Below, piece after piece: positions 45,877 to 54,786 of a stretch of 64,000 bases of DNA. The stretch's first letter is position 1. Each line of letters begins with the position of its first letter. A program made the translations under genes and the position numbers. The notes under the pieces are model-generated. The model did no database searches. It had not been told where the DNA came from and was given only the letters and a program-made list of their open reading frames with translations. Source of the DNA: Clostridiales bacterium (GTDB lineage Bacteria; Bacillota; Clostridia; Christensenellales; DTU072); NCBI GenBank assembly GCA_012800525.1, contig JAAZJD010000038.1, positions 1-64,000 on the forward strand. Reading direction: 5' to 3'.

Positions 45877-46326
45877 CTATTTACTTTGTTCCGTTTCAAT
45901 ATTGCTAATTTTATCCAGTCTTTTTTGATGCCTTCCCCCTTCAAAATTTGTTTGTATAAAAATCTTTGTAAAGGCATAAGCATCATCGCTTGATGTAATT
46001 CTCCCACCTAATGCCATAATATTTGCATTATTATGCTCTCTTGCCATTTGAGCACTAAAACCATCTGTCACATGGGCGCACCTAATACCATTATATTTAT
46101 TTGCTGCGATGGATATGCCAATACCTGTCCCACAAATCAATACTCCCATATCTACATCTTTATTCAAAACTGCTTTAGCTACTAAACTTGCATAATCCGG
46201 ATAATCCACAGAATCTAAACTATTTGTTCCATAGTCTATATACTCAACATTACTGTCTTTTATGGCTTTCAAAACTGAATCCTTTAAATTAAATCCACCA
46301 TGATCACAACCCACACCTATTTTCAT
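45877..46326 (-). CDS. rpiB: Ribose-5-phosphate isomerase B
   Basis: A 149-residue RpiB/LacAB-fold enzyme converting ribulose-5-phosphate and ribose-5-phosphate. Features: MKIGVGCDHGGFNLKD, the catalytic Cys in GVLICGTGIGISIAANK, and the phosphate/His region EHNNANIMALGGR. The open frame starts five codons earlier, but that ATG lies in GGAGGTG, the ribosome binding site for the ATG at 46326. It lies 91 bp after tsaC, same strand. Confidence 0.95.
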   Translation of the reverse strand: MKIGVGCDHGGFNLKDSVLKAIKDSNVEYIDYGTNSLDSVDYPDYASLVAKAVLNKDVDMGVLICGTGIGISIAANKYNGIRCAHVTDGFSAQMAREHNNANIMALGGRITSSDDAYAFTKIFIQTNFEGGRHQKRLDKISNIETEQSK

Positions 46327-46417
46327 TGTAAACACCTCCATTCTAACTTAACAATATCATATTATATATGTTCGTATCAAATAATATAAAATTCCTAGTT
46401 TGCAAAATAACATCCAA

Positions 46418-47407
46418 TTAAACTATGATGTGTGAAGTTGCCTTTTCTATCCTATTATTTAATGAAAAAAAATCAGGAAAATCACCAAAGTTTTGCAAGA
46501 TTATGTAGTTATATTTTTTTTCTGCATACCTTAAAGTATCAAAAAATGAACTCATGCATTCTTCAACACTATCGCCTAATGACAATGTCTCAATATTAAC
46601 AGGCAAGTCTTTAATAAAATTTAAATTTCCAATAATCACAGGTCTATTACATTTATCATTTGCGATTTTTTTGTAATGCATAATTGCTCTATCTTGTAAT
46701 TTTGCGCCAACGCAAATACACTTTGGAGCATAATGCTGATATTTCATTCCTGGAGATGCAGCTACCTTAACTTCACCTTTAAAATTTTTCACCTCCAACA
46801 AATATGGTACCAACATACTTGCAGATATGGCCCCAGGTCTCAATATTGTATAAGGTTTTTTTGTCAAATCTAACACAGTACTTTCTATTCCTACTTGACT
46901 TTTTCCGCCATCTAGAATCATTGGTATTTTTCCATCCATATCTTCATAAACTGCCTGCCCCGTTGTAGGACTAAGTCTGCCGCTAATATTTGCTGAAGGT
47001 GCAGCAATTGGAGTGTTTGATTTAGACAACAACATTCTAGCTAACTCATTATTTGGAAATCTAATTCCTACTGTATTGAGTCCAGAAGTGGTTATACTAG
47101 GAATATCGGGATGTTTGTTTAAAATTAATGTTAATGGCCCTGGAGTAAATATATCTATTAAAATATATGCCTCTTCAGGGATGTCTTTTGCTACTTTATT
47201 TAATTGATCTTTTGAAAACAAATGCACAATTAAAGGATTGTCTGCAGGGCGCCCTTTTGCTTTAAATATCTTAGCAACTGCTTCTGCATTAAATGCATCT
47301 GCACCAAGACCATAAACAGTTTCTGTAGGAAAAGCTACAACCTCTCCCTTTCGAATTAATTCAGCCGCTTCTTCAATTAATTCTTTACCACCAATTTTTG
47401 TTTTCAT
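46418..47407 (-). CDS. L-threonylcarbamoyladenylate synthase (TsaC/Sua5, long form)
   Basis: A 329-residue Sua5/YwlC-type enzyme that makes threonylcarbamoyl-AMP from Thr, bicarbonate and ATP for the t6A37 tRNA modification. The YrdC domain (residues 5-195) shows AFPTETVYGLGADAF, KIFKAKGRPADNPLIVH and IAAPSANISGRLSPT; the C-terminal Sua5 domain follows from about residue 215 (SPGMKYQHYAPK). The ATG at 47407 follows TTAGGTG; the upstream GTG is inside that ribosome binding site. Confidence 0.95.
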   Translation of the reverse strand: MKTKIGGKELIEEAAELIRKGEVVAFPTETVYGLGADAFNAEAVAKIFKAKGRPADNPLIVHLFSKDQLNKVAKDIPEEAYILIDIFTPGPLTLILNKHPDIPSITTSGLNTVGIRFPNNELARMLLSKSNTPIAAPSANISGRLSPTTGQAVYEDMDGKIPMILDGGKSQVGIESTVLDLTKKPYTILRPGAISASMLVPYLLEVKNFKGEVKVAASPGMKYQHYAPKCICVGAKLQDRAIMHYKKIANDKCNRPVIIGNLNFIKDLPVNIETLSLGDSVEECMSSFFDTLRYAEKKYNYIILQNFGDFPDFFSLNNRIEKATSHIIV

Positions 47408-47466
47408 ATACACCTAAACATTATTAAATCTATTTTAAACATATTACACAATAATTAATTTAACCT

Positions 47467-49377
47467 TTATTTTAATTTATATAAAGTCCAAACTTCACCC
47501 TGCTTCCCAAAAACATAACTATCAAACATTTGGTCATCTTTTAAGGTTAAATCTAAAACTGTTATTTCATCAAATTCTTCAGGAAATAATTGCTTACCAT
47601 CATTTGAGTATAATCCAAATTTTTTAGAAACTCTTGTCGTATAAGTTCCATTATTAACTGAATACACATCTACATTATGTATAGGGCTTAGTGTTGCTTT
47701 TCCCTCTTTGTTTTTGCTTACCCTCCAATAATCTACACTATAAATATACTCTTCTTCACTTTCCTCATAAGTTCTATACGTGTATTTTCCAGCAATAGAA
47801 TGTCCGCCAAAAAATGGTGTTATAAAATCATATTCAAAATCCAATATTACCTTTTGTGTTTCAACATCAATCGCACCAAATTTTTGCATAACATTAACAT
47901 TTGTTTGGCTGCTTAAATCATTTTTTTCCACAATTAAAACCTTGTCATGAACCAAATATTGACTATAAGCAATCTTGTCTTCACTTTTTAATATTGAAGT
48001 AATTCCACCATCATGATAACTATAAAACTTAGCATCTTCAGGAAATAATGAATAGTTTGGGTCTATTCTTTCAACACCATATCCATCGATAAAAAGTAAT
48101 GGCAAATATGCATTTTCAATTAGTGTCGTTTTACCCTCAGGAGTATATATAACAAATGAAGTGGAATAAATTTTTTGTCCTTCTTTCGTCGTGCCAGTAA
48201 GAAATGCTTCGTATAAGATAGAATGTCCATCCTTCGCTAATTTTTGGGTTTCTATCAATGGATAATCATAAATTTTCTCAGCAACATATTTATAAAAGTC
48301 TTCTTCAGAATATTCATTTTTATATAACTCATAGTCTTTAGTATAGCCTAATGAAATAGATTCTTCATAAACTTTGGTTATAGTATTAATTAATTCAGAC
48401 GAATAACTATTAGCTACGATTAACACCTTTCCAACATCAAATTCTTTATTAGATTTAACATTATATCCCCTAGTAAGGATTTTAATATATTCTGCTTCGC
48501 CATCTGCACCAGTTCTTACCATATCAAAGCCATCAAATGTTGTACTTTCCGCTCTAATACCAACCAATATATATTCATAGTTTCCTAAATAGTATGGCAC
48601 AACCTCGACATAATTATGATCAACTTCAGCGACCCTAAAAGGAACATGCTTTTTTACTTCTTTAAACTCACCATTTTGAATATCACAAAAATCATAAAAC
48701 CGAACTTGCCCAGGCATAGCAGCACTAATATACCCATCATTAAAATTAAAGCTTGCTCCACTTGAAACACCGGATATTCTTCCTATTTCTAACAAAGTAT
48801 TAGAACTACAATAATCATAAACAATAGCGAAACTATAGTCTATATTATTATTAAAATCAAAGACAGGATTTTTACCACCAATAACTACTAATCTTGAATC
48901 ATCCAAAAAAGTGTATTGGTTAATTTGATTATCATACTCCACACTGAATGAATCTCCAGTCTCAAACCCCAATGGACTTTCTTTAATATTTATTATTCCA
49001 ATTTTTTCTTTAAGTTCATTATTAATATACTCTTTTGTAACAACAATTGCATGATTGTTTCTAATGTCTATTATTTCACTAAATAAAGGCTCTATCAAAA
49101 TTTTATTTTCTGTACATAAACCATATCTAATATCTGTGCCACCTTTGTCAGCCAAAATATTTCTTTTTATTTCAAATAATCCTGAAATTGCATCATAACT
49201 ACTAAACTCATAGTTTTCAGGTAATGATAACAATTTCTCAGTTTGTGAATATAAAGGAGTTGAATTATAGTTTTTAAAATATATTGGCCTTTCTTCACCT
49301 TTTGTACAAGAAGACAATGCGACTAAAAAGCATAACACTAAAAACAAAAACAATACAAATAACTTTTTATTTTTCAT
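47467..49377 (-). CDS. Lipoprotein with WG-like beta repeats, function unknown
   Basis: A 636-residue exported protein. The signal sequence (LFVLFLFLVLCFLVALSSC) ends in a lipobox with Cys24. Parts of the mature protein resemble WG/KWG repeats, such as KFGLYSNDGKQLFPEEFDEI near the C-terminus and FGAIDVETQKVILDFEYDFI, which suggests a beta-propeller or beta-solenoid; most repeats are degenerate. No enzyme motif recognised. No good ribosome binding site is visible before the ATG. It lies between rnfB (73 bp upstream) and tsaC (59 bp downstream) on the same strand. Confidence 0.75.
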   Translation of the reverse strand: MKNKKLFVLFLFLVLCFLVALSSCTKGEERPIYFKNYNSTPLYSQTEKLLSLPENYEFSSYDAISGLFEIKRNILADKGGTDIRYGLCTENKILIEPLFSEIIDIRNNHAIVVTKEYINNELKEKIGIINIKESPLGFETGDSFSVEYDNQINQYTFLDDSRLVVIGGKNPVFDFNNNIDYSFAIVYDYCSSNTLLEIGRISGVSSGASFNFNDGYISAAMPGQVRFYDFCDIQNGEFKEVKKHVPFRVAEVDHNYVEVVPYYLGNYEYILVGIRAESTTFDGFDMVRTGADGEAEYIKILTRGYNVKSNKEFDVGKVLIVANSYSSELINTITKVYEESISLGYTKDYELYKNEYSEEDFYKYVAEKIYDYPLIETQKLAKDGHSILYEAFLTGTTKEGQKIYSTSFVIYTPEGKTTLIENAYLPLLFIDGYGVERIDPNYSLFPEDAKFYSYHDGGITSILKSEDKIAYSQYLVHDKVLIVEKNDLSSQTNVNVMQKFGAIDVETQKVILDFEYDFITPFFGGHSIAGKYTYRTYEESEEEYIYSVDYWRVSKNKEGKATLSPIHNVDVYSVNNGTYTTRVSKKFGLYSNDGKQLFPEEFDEITVLDLTLKDDQMFDSYVFGKQGEVWTLYKLK

Positions 49378-49429
49378 AATTTACATATCTAGCATAGCAT
49401 ATTAGGGTTGAAATAAATGTGTTTAAAAA

Positions 49430-49452
49430 TAAAAAATTTAATATTTTAAATT
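49430..49452 (-). terminator. Weak candidate terminator of the rnf operon
   Basis: Minus strand: AATTTAA-aata-TTAAATT followed by TTTT. The stem is all A/T and overlaps the rnfB stop codon, so it may be chance. Confidence 0.25.
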
Positions 49453-50248
49453 ATATGTCTATTTTTTTTATGCACTTAGCTGGACATTTTTCAAAACAAA
49501 CACCGCAAGCAGTACACTTTTCATAATCAAATACTGGAAGATTATTTTCAAAACTCAAAGCCCCTTCTTTGCAGTTTTTAACACATATTTGACATCCTAT
49601 GCACCCATTTTTACAATAAGAGCGAACTTCTTTACCTTTATCAGGAGAACTACAAGCAATATAGTATTTTGCATTTGCAGGCAATCTCTTAATTAAATTT
49701 TTCGGACAATTTGAAATACAAAGACCGCATTGAGTACAAGACTCTTGTTCAACTATAGCACAGCCATCTTTTAGTTCAATTGCATGGTATGGACACTCTG
49801 CAATACACTTGCTCATTCCAATGCATCCTACAGGACAGGCCTTCCTTCCACCAGCTAACAGCTCAACGCTTGAGCAGTCACCATACCCTTGATATGCATA
49901 TTTATCTAAACATGAATTGCCACCACTACAAGCAACAACAACAATAGATTTTTCCCCCACATCTGCACTTCCTAATATCTTTGCTATTTCTTCTTTAGAT
50001 TCCATAGATGTTGCACTACAGCTTGAAAGTGAAGCTTCACCATTCACTAACGCTTCCGCAAACGCAGAACACCCTGCAAAACCACAGGCCCCACAATTAG
50101 CACCAGATAATAGACTCTCAACCATTTCAATTTTAGGATCAACTTCAACAAGAAATTTTTTGCTAAAAAAAGCAATAGTTATAGCAAAAGCAAGAGATAA
50201 GCCTGCTAGAAGAGCAACTGGAATTATAATCTGAAGAGCTGTACTCAT
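49451..50248 (-). CDS. rnfB: Rnf complex subunit RnfB (iron-sulfur subunit)
   Basis: A 265-residue subunit: one N-terminal membrane helix, then the GANCGACGFAGCSAFAEAL Cys cluster, and four ferredoxin-type Cys motifs (for example CTQCGLCISNCP, CIGCQICVKNC, CTACGVCFEKCP). It is thought to take electrons from ferredoxin. Ribosome binding site TAGGTGA. Last gene of the rnfCDGEAB operon, 7 bp after rnfA. Confidence 0.97.
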   Translation of the reverse strand: MSTALQIIIPVALLAGLSLAFAITIAFFSKKFLVEVDPKIEMVESLLSGANCGACGFAGCSAFAEALVNGEASLSSCSATSMESKEEIAKILGSADVGEKSIVVVACSGGNSCLDKYAYQGYGDCSSVELLAGGRKACPVGCIGMSKCIAECPYHAIELKDGCAIVEQESCTQCGLCISNCPKNLIKRLPANAKYYIACSSPDKGKEVRSYCKNGCIGCQICVKNCKEGALSFENNLPVFDYEKCTACGVCFEKCPAKCIKKIDI

Positions 50249-50255
50249 ATATCAC

Positions 50256-50855
50256 CTACCCTATATTAAATCCTGAAAATGCTGCAAATGCCATAGCCAT
50301 TATTGAAGCAATTAATAACGTAATTGGAAAACCTTGAAAACTCTTTGGTATATCTGCCGTTTCTAGTTTTTCTCTAATTCCAGCTAAAATTAAAATAGCT
50401 ATAGTAAAACCAATCCCACTACTTATACCATTTATAAAAGCAATTAGCAATCCTGAAGCTGCAGATGAAACTGGGATTGAAACATTCATAATTGCAACAC
50501 CTAAAACCGCACAGTTTGTTGTAATTAATGGCAAGTACACTCCCAGGGCTGAATATAATCCAGGAGAAAATCTTTTGACTACTATTTCAACTAATTGAAT
50601 TAATGATGCAATAACCAAAATAAAAACAATAGTTTGTAAATATAATATATTGGCTTTAATCAACAACAAATTCAAAGCATAAGTTATAACGCTAGCAACT
50701 CCCATTACAAAAATTACCGCAAAACCCATACCCAATGCGGTATCAATTTTTTTTGAAACCCCTAAAAATGGACAAATACCTAAAAATCTTGAGAGGATAA
50801 AATTGTTTACTAATATTGCATTAACAACTAAAACTAATATTGCAGTTACACTCAT
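50256..50855 (-). CDS. rnfA: Rnf complex membrane subunit RnfA
   Basis: A 199-residue protein with six membrane helices. NNFILSRFLGICPFLGVSKK and ITTNCAVLGVAIMN carry the Cys residues that hold an iron-sulfur cluster in the membrane core together with RnfE. The start codon overlaps the rnfE stop (ATGA), indicating coupling. Confidence 0.97.
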   Translation of the reverse strand: MSVTAILVLVVNAILVNNFILSRFLGICPFLGVSKKIDTALGMGFAVIFVMGVASVITYALNLLLIKANILYLQTIVFILVIASLIQLVEIVVKRFSPGLYSALGVYLPLITTNCAVLGVAIMNVSIPVSSAASGLLIAFINGISSGIGFTIAILILAGIREKLETADIPKSFQGFPITLLIASIMAMAFAAFSGFNIG

Positions 50856-51559
50856 AAAGCAATCTCTTCCTCCTCTGTTTCATTTTTCGTATTTAATTTT
50901 GCTCCCTGTTGAGACTTTTTTCTTTCACTATACTCGCTTACTTTATCAACAGTTACGTTGAATATCACTATCAAAAGCCCAAAAACCATAAATCCACCAG
51001 CTGGTAAAATAAATATTGTCATAGGTAACTCTGCTTGAGATAAAGCCCTTAAAGAGAAACCAAAAATTGCACCTGCGCCGATGAATTCTCGAATTGCGCC
51101 CATAATAGTAAGGGCTAATGTAAAACCTAAACCTATACCTAACCCGTCCATAGCGGATGGCAAAACTTTATTTAGAGATGCAAAGCCTTCAGCTCTTGCT
51201 AATAAAATACAATTAACTACAATTAAAGGAATAAATAAACCAAGGCTATCATGCAGTGAAGGAATAAATTTTTTCATTACCATATCAACAACTGTAGAAA
51301 ATGTTGATATTATCAATATATAGCAAGGAATTCTTACTTTTCTTGGAATAAAGTTTCTCAACATAGAAATTATAATGTTAGAACAAATTAATACAAAAGT
51401 TACTGCAAGTCCCATTGATAAACCGTTTATAGCACTAGTTGTTACAGCTAATGTTGGGCAAGTTCCTAAAACCAATCTAAATGTTGGATTATTTTTGATA
51501 ATTCCATCCTTAATTGGTGTTATTAGGTCCTCAACTGTTAGTTTTTTCTTATTTTCCAC
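50852..51559 (-). CDS. rnfE: Rnf complex membrane subunit RnfE
   Basis: A 235-residue homologue of RnfA with six helices. NPTFRLVLGTCPTLAVTTSA and PLIVVNCILLARAEGFAS carry the conserved Cys pair. The start is GTG, with AGGAG seven bases upstream. The C-terminal tail is hydrophilic. Confidence 0.96.
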   Translation of the reverse strand: MENKKKLTVEDLITPIKDGIIKNNPTFRLVLGTCPTLAVTTSAINGLSMGLAVTFVLICSNIIISMLRNFIPRKVRIPCYILIISTFSTVVDMVMKKFIPSLHDSLGLFIPLIVVNCILLARAEGFASLNKVLPSAMDGLGIGLGFTLALTIMGAIREFIGAGAIFGFSLRALSQAELPMTIFILPAGGFMVFGLLIVIFNVTVDKVSEYSERKKSQQGAKLNTKNETEEEEIAL

Positions 51560-51572
51560 CCCAAACTCCTTT

Positions 51573-52190
51573 TTAATTCCACACTACATGGTCTTTTGTA
51601 TCTATATATGCTTTAACAGCACTTTTTACTGCAACATTTACTCCAATTGAAGAGTACGTTGCACTAGTTACATTACTATAATTAAAATCACCGCCACTGT
51701 TTGGTAACTCTATCAAAGGTTTAGATGAAACTTTAAATCCATTAACATTTAGATTTTTATACTGATTTAAATAGTTTATTTCAAGAGCTTTGCTCCCAAG
51801 ACCAGGCGTTTCAGCATGCTTATATGAGCTAACGGAAGTTATTATATCATTTTTAATAACAACTATTAATGAAATCCCTTCAGCATTGTAGCAACTATTT
51901 TTTGTTTTTAATGCTTTTGTAATAAAAACCCTGCTCTCATCTCCAGTTTTCCCTATATATATAATCTCTGTTTCAGGAAAACTTTCTAAATTTGCAAATT
52001 GTGAAATTTCATATGATTTTTCTATTTCAATATTTGACTTAGCAAGTGCTCTTTCTATTGACTCAGACTCGGAAACATAAGTGAACATATTAACAACGCT
52101 CAAGATGAGAGCCGCAACCAAAGCCAAGACGCTAAGCGCCACAACTATCATGATGTCTTCCTTGCTTACTTTTAACTTCGTCTTTTTCAT
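51573..52190 (-). CDS. rnfG: Rnf complex flavoprotein subunit RnfG
   Basis: A 205-residue protein with one N-terminal membrane helix and an extracytoplasmic FMN-binding domain. The covalent flavinylation site is VTSATYSSIGV (Thr in SAT; the family motif is usually SGAT). Flavin attachment needs an ApbE transferase, which is not in this window. It starts 5 bp after rnfD. Confidence 0.94.
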   Translation of the reverse strand: MKKTKLKVSKEDIMIVVALSVLALVAALILSVVNMFTYVSESESIERALAKSNIEIEKSYEISQFANLESFPETEIIYIGKTGDESRVFITKALKTKNSCYNAEGISLIVVIKNDIITSVSSYKHAETPGLGSKALEINYLNQYKNLNVNGFKVSSKPLIELPNSGGDFNYSNVTSATYSSIGVNVAVKSAVKAYIDTKDHVVWN

Positions 52191-52195
52191 TTTAT

Positions 52196-53224
52196 TTAAA
52201 GTCCTTCTTTTATCGTTTTCCTTTTCTTTTTCACAAATCCTAATGGCTTTGGTTTAAATATTTTATCAAGTAAAGGAGCTAAAATATTTACAATCAAAAT
52301 GGACAAGCACACTCCTTCTGGATATCCACCATACCTTCTTATTAAAATCGTAAGTAATCCTGCTAAAATGGCATAAACTATTACACCCCAAAATGTTTTT
52401 GGTGCTGTTGCATAATCAGTTAACATAAAAGTTGCCCCGAACAGTAATCCACCACCCAACAGGCTGGGAAGTATAAAGTTATAACCTTTTTTATAAAAAA
52501 TTAAGGTAAATATAACACTCGATGCTAAATATGTTAACGGTATTTTCCAATCAATGATTTTAAAAACTAAAAGATATATTAATGATAAAATAATGGCTAA
52601 AGAGCACACTTCACCAATACTTCCCCCTATGCGTCCTAAAAACATATCTAATAAGTTTAAGTTTAAAAATCCCGTCTGCGCACTAGTTTTTATAGTTCCT
52701 AGTGGTGTAGCAGTTGTAATATATGATGCTGAAGAACAAATATTTTTGAATCCTGCAAAAAAATCAAGTGGTCTTGTGGAGTAATTAATTGGAGGCATAA
52801 ATCTTGTCATTTGAGCAGTCCATGATAAAGCTAAAAACACTCTAGCTGTTGCTGCAGGATTTGCAAAATTCTTACCAAGTCCTCCAAAAAGCATCTTTAC
52901 AAAAAGAGTTGCAAATACACCACCAACAATGGGAATATAAAAAGGAACTGTCGGTGGCAAATTTAATCCCAAAATTAATCCTGTTACTACTGCCGATAAA
53001 TCATAAACAGTAATAGGTTTTTTTCTTAATTTGTTATATAACCATTCACCAAATACCGCTCCTGCTACTGATAAAGCAACTAAAAATAAAGAATACAACC
53101 CAAAAAAGACAATTCCTGCAACGAGAGGAAAAGATAAAGCAATAATGACATGAAGCATTATTTTTTTAGTTGTTAAATTGGTACCAACATGTGGCGATGA
53201 AGATACTATATATTTTTCTTGCAT
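52196..53224 (-). CDS. rnfD: Rnf complex membrane subunit RnfD
   Basis: A 342-residue NqrB/RnfD-type membrane flavoprotein with about nine helices. The covalent FMN Thr lies in ITTATPLGTIKTS, and GGLGKNFANPAATARVFLAL is a family hallmark. The ribosome binding site AAGGA stands unusually close to the ATG. Confidence 0.96.
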   Translation of the reverse strand: MQEKYIVSSSPHVGTNLTTKKIMLHVIIALSFPLVAGIVFFGLYSLFLVALSVAGAVFGEWLYNKLRKKPITVYDLSAVVTGLILGLNLPPTVPFYIPIVGGVFATLFVKMLFGGLGKNFANPAATARVFLALSWTAQMTRFMPPINYSTRPLDFFAGFKNICSSASYITTATPLGTIKTSAQTGFLNLNLLDMFLGRIGGSIGEVCSLAIILSLIYLLVFKIIDWKIPLTYLASSVIFTLIFYKKGYNFILPSLLGGGLLFGATFMLTDYATAPKTFWGVIVYAILAGLLTILIRRYGGYPEGVCLSILIVNILAPLLDKIFKPKPLGFVKKKRKTIKEGL

Positions 53225-53295
53225 TCCTTTCTTTACACCTCAGTCTTTTCTATATTTCATTTAATCATTTATGTTTTTATATATCTATTATATAT

Positions 53296-54597
53296 CTATT
53301 TTTTTAGATTTTTTTCTCTAATAAGTTTTTTTGCAAGTCTTTGTGATTGAACTAATGGTCTTTTAGCAGGACAAACATAAGCACAACATCCACATTCTAT
53401 ACAACTTAATGCATAATATGATTCAGCCTTTTCAATCTTATTATTTAAAACAGCATCGTCTATTAACATTGGCATTAAGTTTATAGGACAAGCTCTTGCA
53501 CATCGCCCACAACCGATACAAGGAGTTGGTGATACATCTCTAATCTCTTTTTCAGTTAACAATAAAATTGCAGAACTTCCTTTGCTTATAACTGTTTTTA
53601 AATTATGCATAGAAACACCCATCATGGGTCCTCCAGAAATAATTTTCACAAATTCATTTGCTCCACCAAGATAATCTACAACTTCTTCATATGGTATTCC
53701 TATTCTTGCATGTAAATTTGCAGGTCTTTTTATACCTTTACCTGAAACTGTTAAATACCTAGTATAGCTTGTTTTTCCCAAATATACGGCTTCATATAAT
53801 GCTAAACAAGTAGAGACATTTAATACTATATATCCGATATCTGATGGTAATCCTCCATTAGGGACAATTTCTTTTGTTAAAGCATAAATTAGTTGTTTCT
53901 CTCCACCTTGTGGATATTTTGTTTTCAACTCAAATACACTTAATTGCTCATCATCTACGTGGCTAATTATATGTTCTATTGCTTCTTTTTTATTTGCTTC
54001 TATTCCAAAAAAAACCTGCTTAGTATCTAATGCCTTTTTTACCAAATCTACACCTTTCAAAATCTCAATAGGTTTTTCGAGCATTAACCTATAATCTGTT
54101 GTTATATATGGTTCACACTCTGAGCCATTGATTATCAATGCCTTAATTGGATTTTTAGGTTCAAGTTTAACATGAGTTGGAAAAGTAGCTCCACCCATTC
54201 CAACAATCCCAGCTTCTTTACATCTAGCTATAATTTCTTCACTACTTGGATTTTCTAATGGTTCCAAAAAAGCTTCATCATATTTATAATCATTTTCTAT
54301 AACTATATGGCGAACACGTCTGCCAGCAGCATTTTCTCTAGCTTCAAAACCTAAAACTGTACCTGAAACAGAGCTATGTATATTGGCAGATACATAACCA
54401 TTAGCTAAGCCTATTTTTTGACCTACTTTAACATAATCTCCCGCTTGTACTGTCGGAGTGCATGGTGCTCCAATGTGTTGTACAAGTGGAATATAAACCT
54501 TTGCTCCAACAGGCATTTCTTCAAATGCGCTATCTTTGCTTAAATCTTTCATCTCTTTTGGGTGTATTCCGCCTCTTTTAAAAGTAAGCTTAAACAA
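53296..54597 (-). CDS. rnfC: Rnf complex soluble subunit RnfC (NADH-binding)
   Basis: A 433-residue subunit that carries the NAD(H)/FMN module and two 4Fe-4S clusters (CIGCGRCARACPINLMP, CIECGCCAYVCPAKRP). MVGMGGATFPTHVKL-type Gly-rich sequence (GIVGMGGATFPTHVKL) marks the nucleotide site. The open frame begins at a GTG (54609) that lies within GTGGAGGAAAC; GGAGG there is spaced for the TTG at 54597, giving the normal FKLTFKRGGIHPKE start. I therefore take the TTG. First gene of rnfCDGEAB. Confidence 0.95.
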   Translation of the reverse strand: MFKLTFKRGGIHPKEMKDLSKDSAFEEMPVGAKVYIPLVQHIGAPCTPTVQAGDYVKVGQKIGLANGYVSANIHSSVSGTVLGFEARENAAGRRVRHIVIENDYKYDEAFLEPLENPSSEEIIARCKEAGIVGMGGATFPTHVKLEPKNPIKALIINGSECEPYITTDYRLMLEKPIEILKGVDLVKKALDTKQVFFGIEANKKEAIEHIISHVDDEQLSVFELKTKYPQGGEKQLIYALTKEIVPNGGLPSDIGYIVLNVSTCLALYEAVYLGKTSYTRYLTVSGKGIKRPANLHARIGIPYEEVVDYLGGANEFVKIISGGPMMGVSMHNLKTVISKGSSAILLLTEKEIRDVSPTPCIGCGRCARACPINLMPMLIDDAVLNNKIEKAESYYALSCIECGCCAYVCPAKRPLVQSQRLAKKLIREKNLKK

Positions 54598-54638
54598 TGT
54601 TTCCTCCACATATAATATGCATAAAACCTACAACTATT

Positions 54639-54667
54639 ATTATAGTATATTAATCATTTAAAGTAAA
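54639..54667 (-). promoter_or_regulatory. rnf operon promoter
   Basis: Minus strand: TTTACT (54662-54667), 17-nt spacer, TATAAT (54639-54644). Predicted leader about 35 nt. Confidence 0.7.
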
Positions 54668-54723
54668 CATACAAAAAATCAGATTGATTCAAATTTTAAC
54701 TATCAAATCAAAGCGTTCGAAAT

Positions 54724-54760
54724 TAAAAAAGCAGGTGCATGATCCTAACATGCACCTGCT
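54724..54760 (-). terminator. Terminator of the 1616-residue lipoprotein gene
   Basis: Stem AGCAGGTGCATG / CATGCACCTGCT (12 bp, 7-nt loop, 54730-54760) followed on the minus strand by TTTTTTAATT. It cleanly separates this gene from rnf. Confidence 0.92.
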
Positions 54761-54786
54761 CCTTTTTGCATTGTGTCAAACCAACA

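Noticed and set aside
54705-54730. GTTCGAA, reminiscent of a tRNA T-loop
   Set aside because: No acceptor, D or anticodon arms around it. The adjacent hairpin is a terminator.
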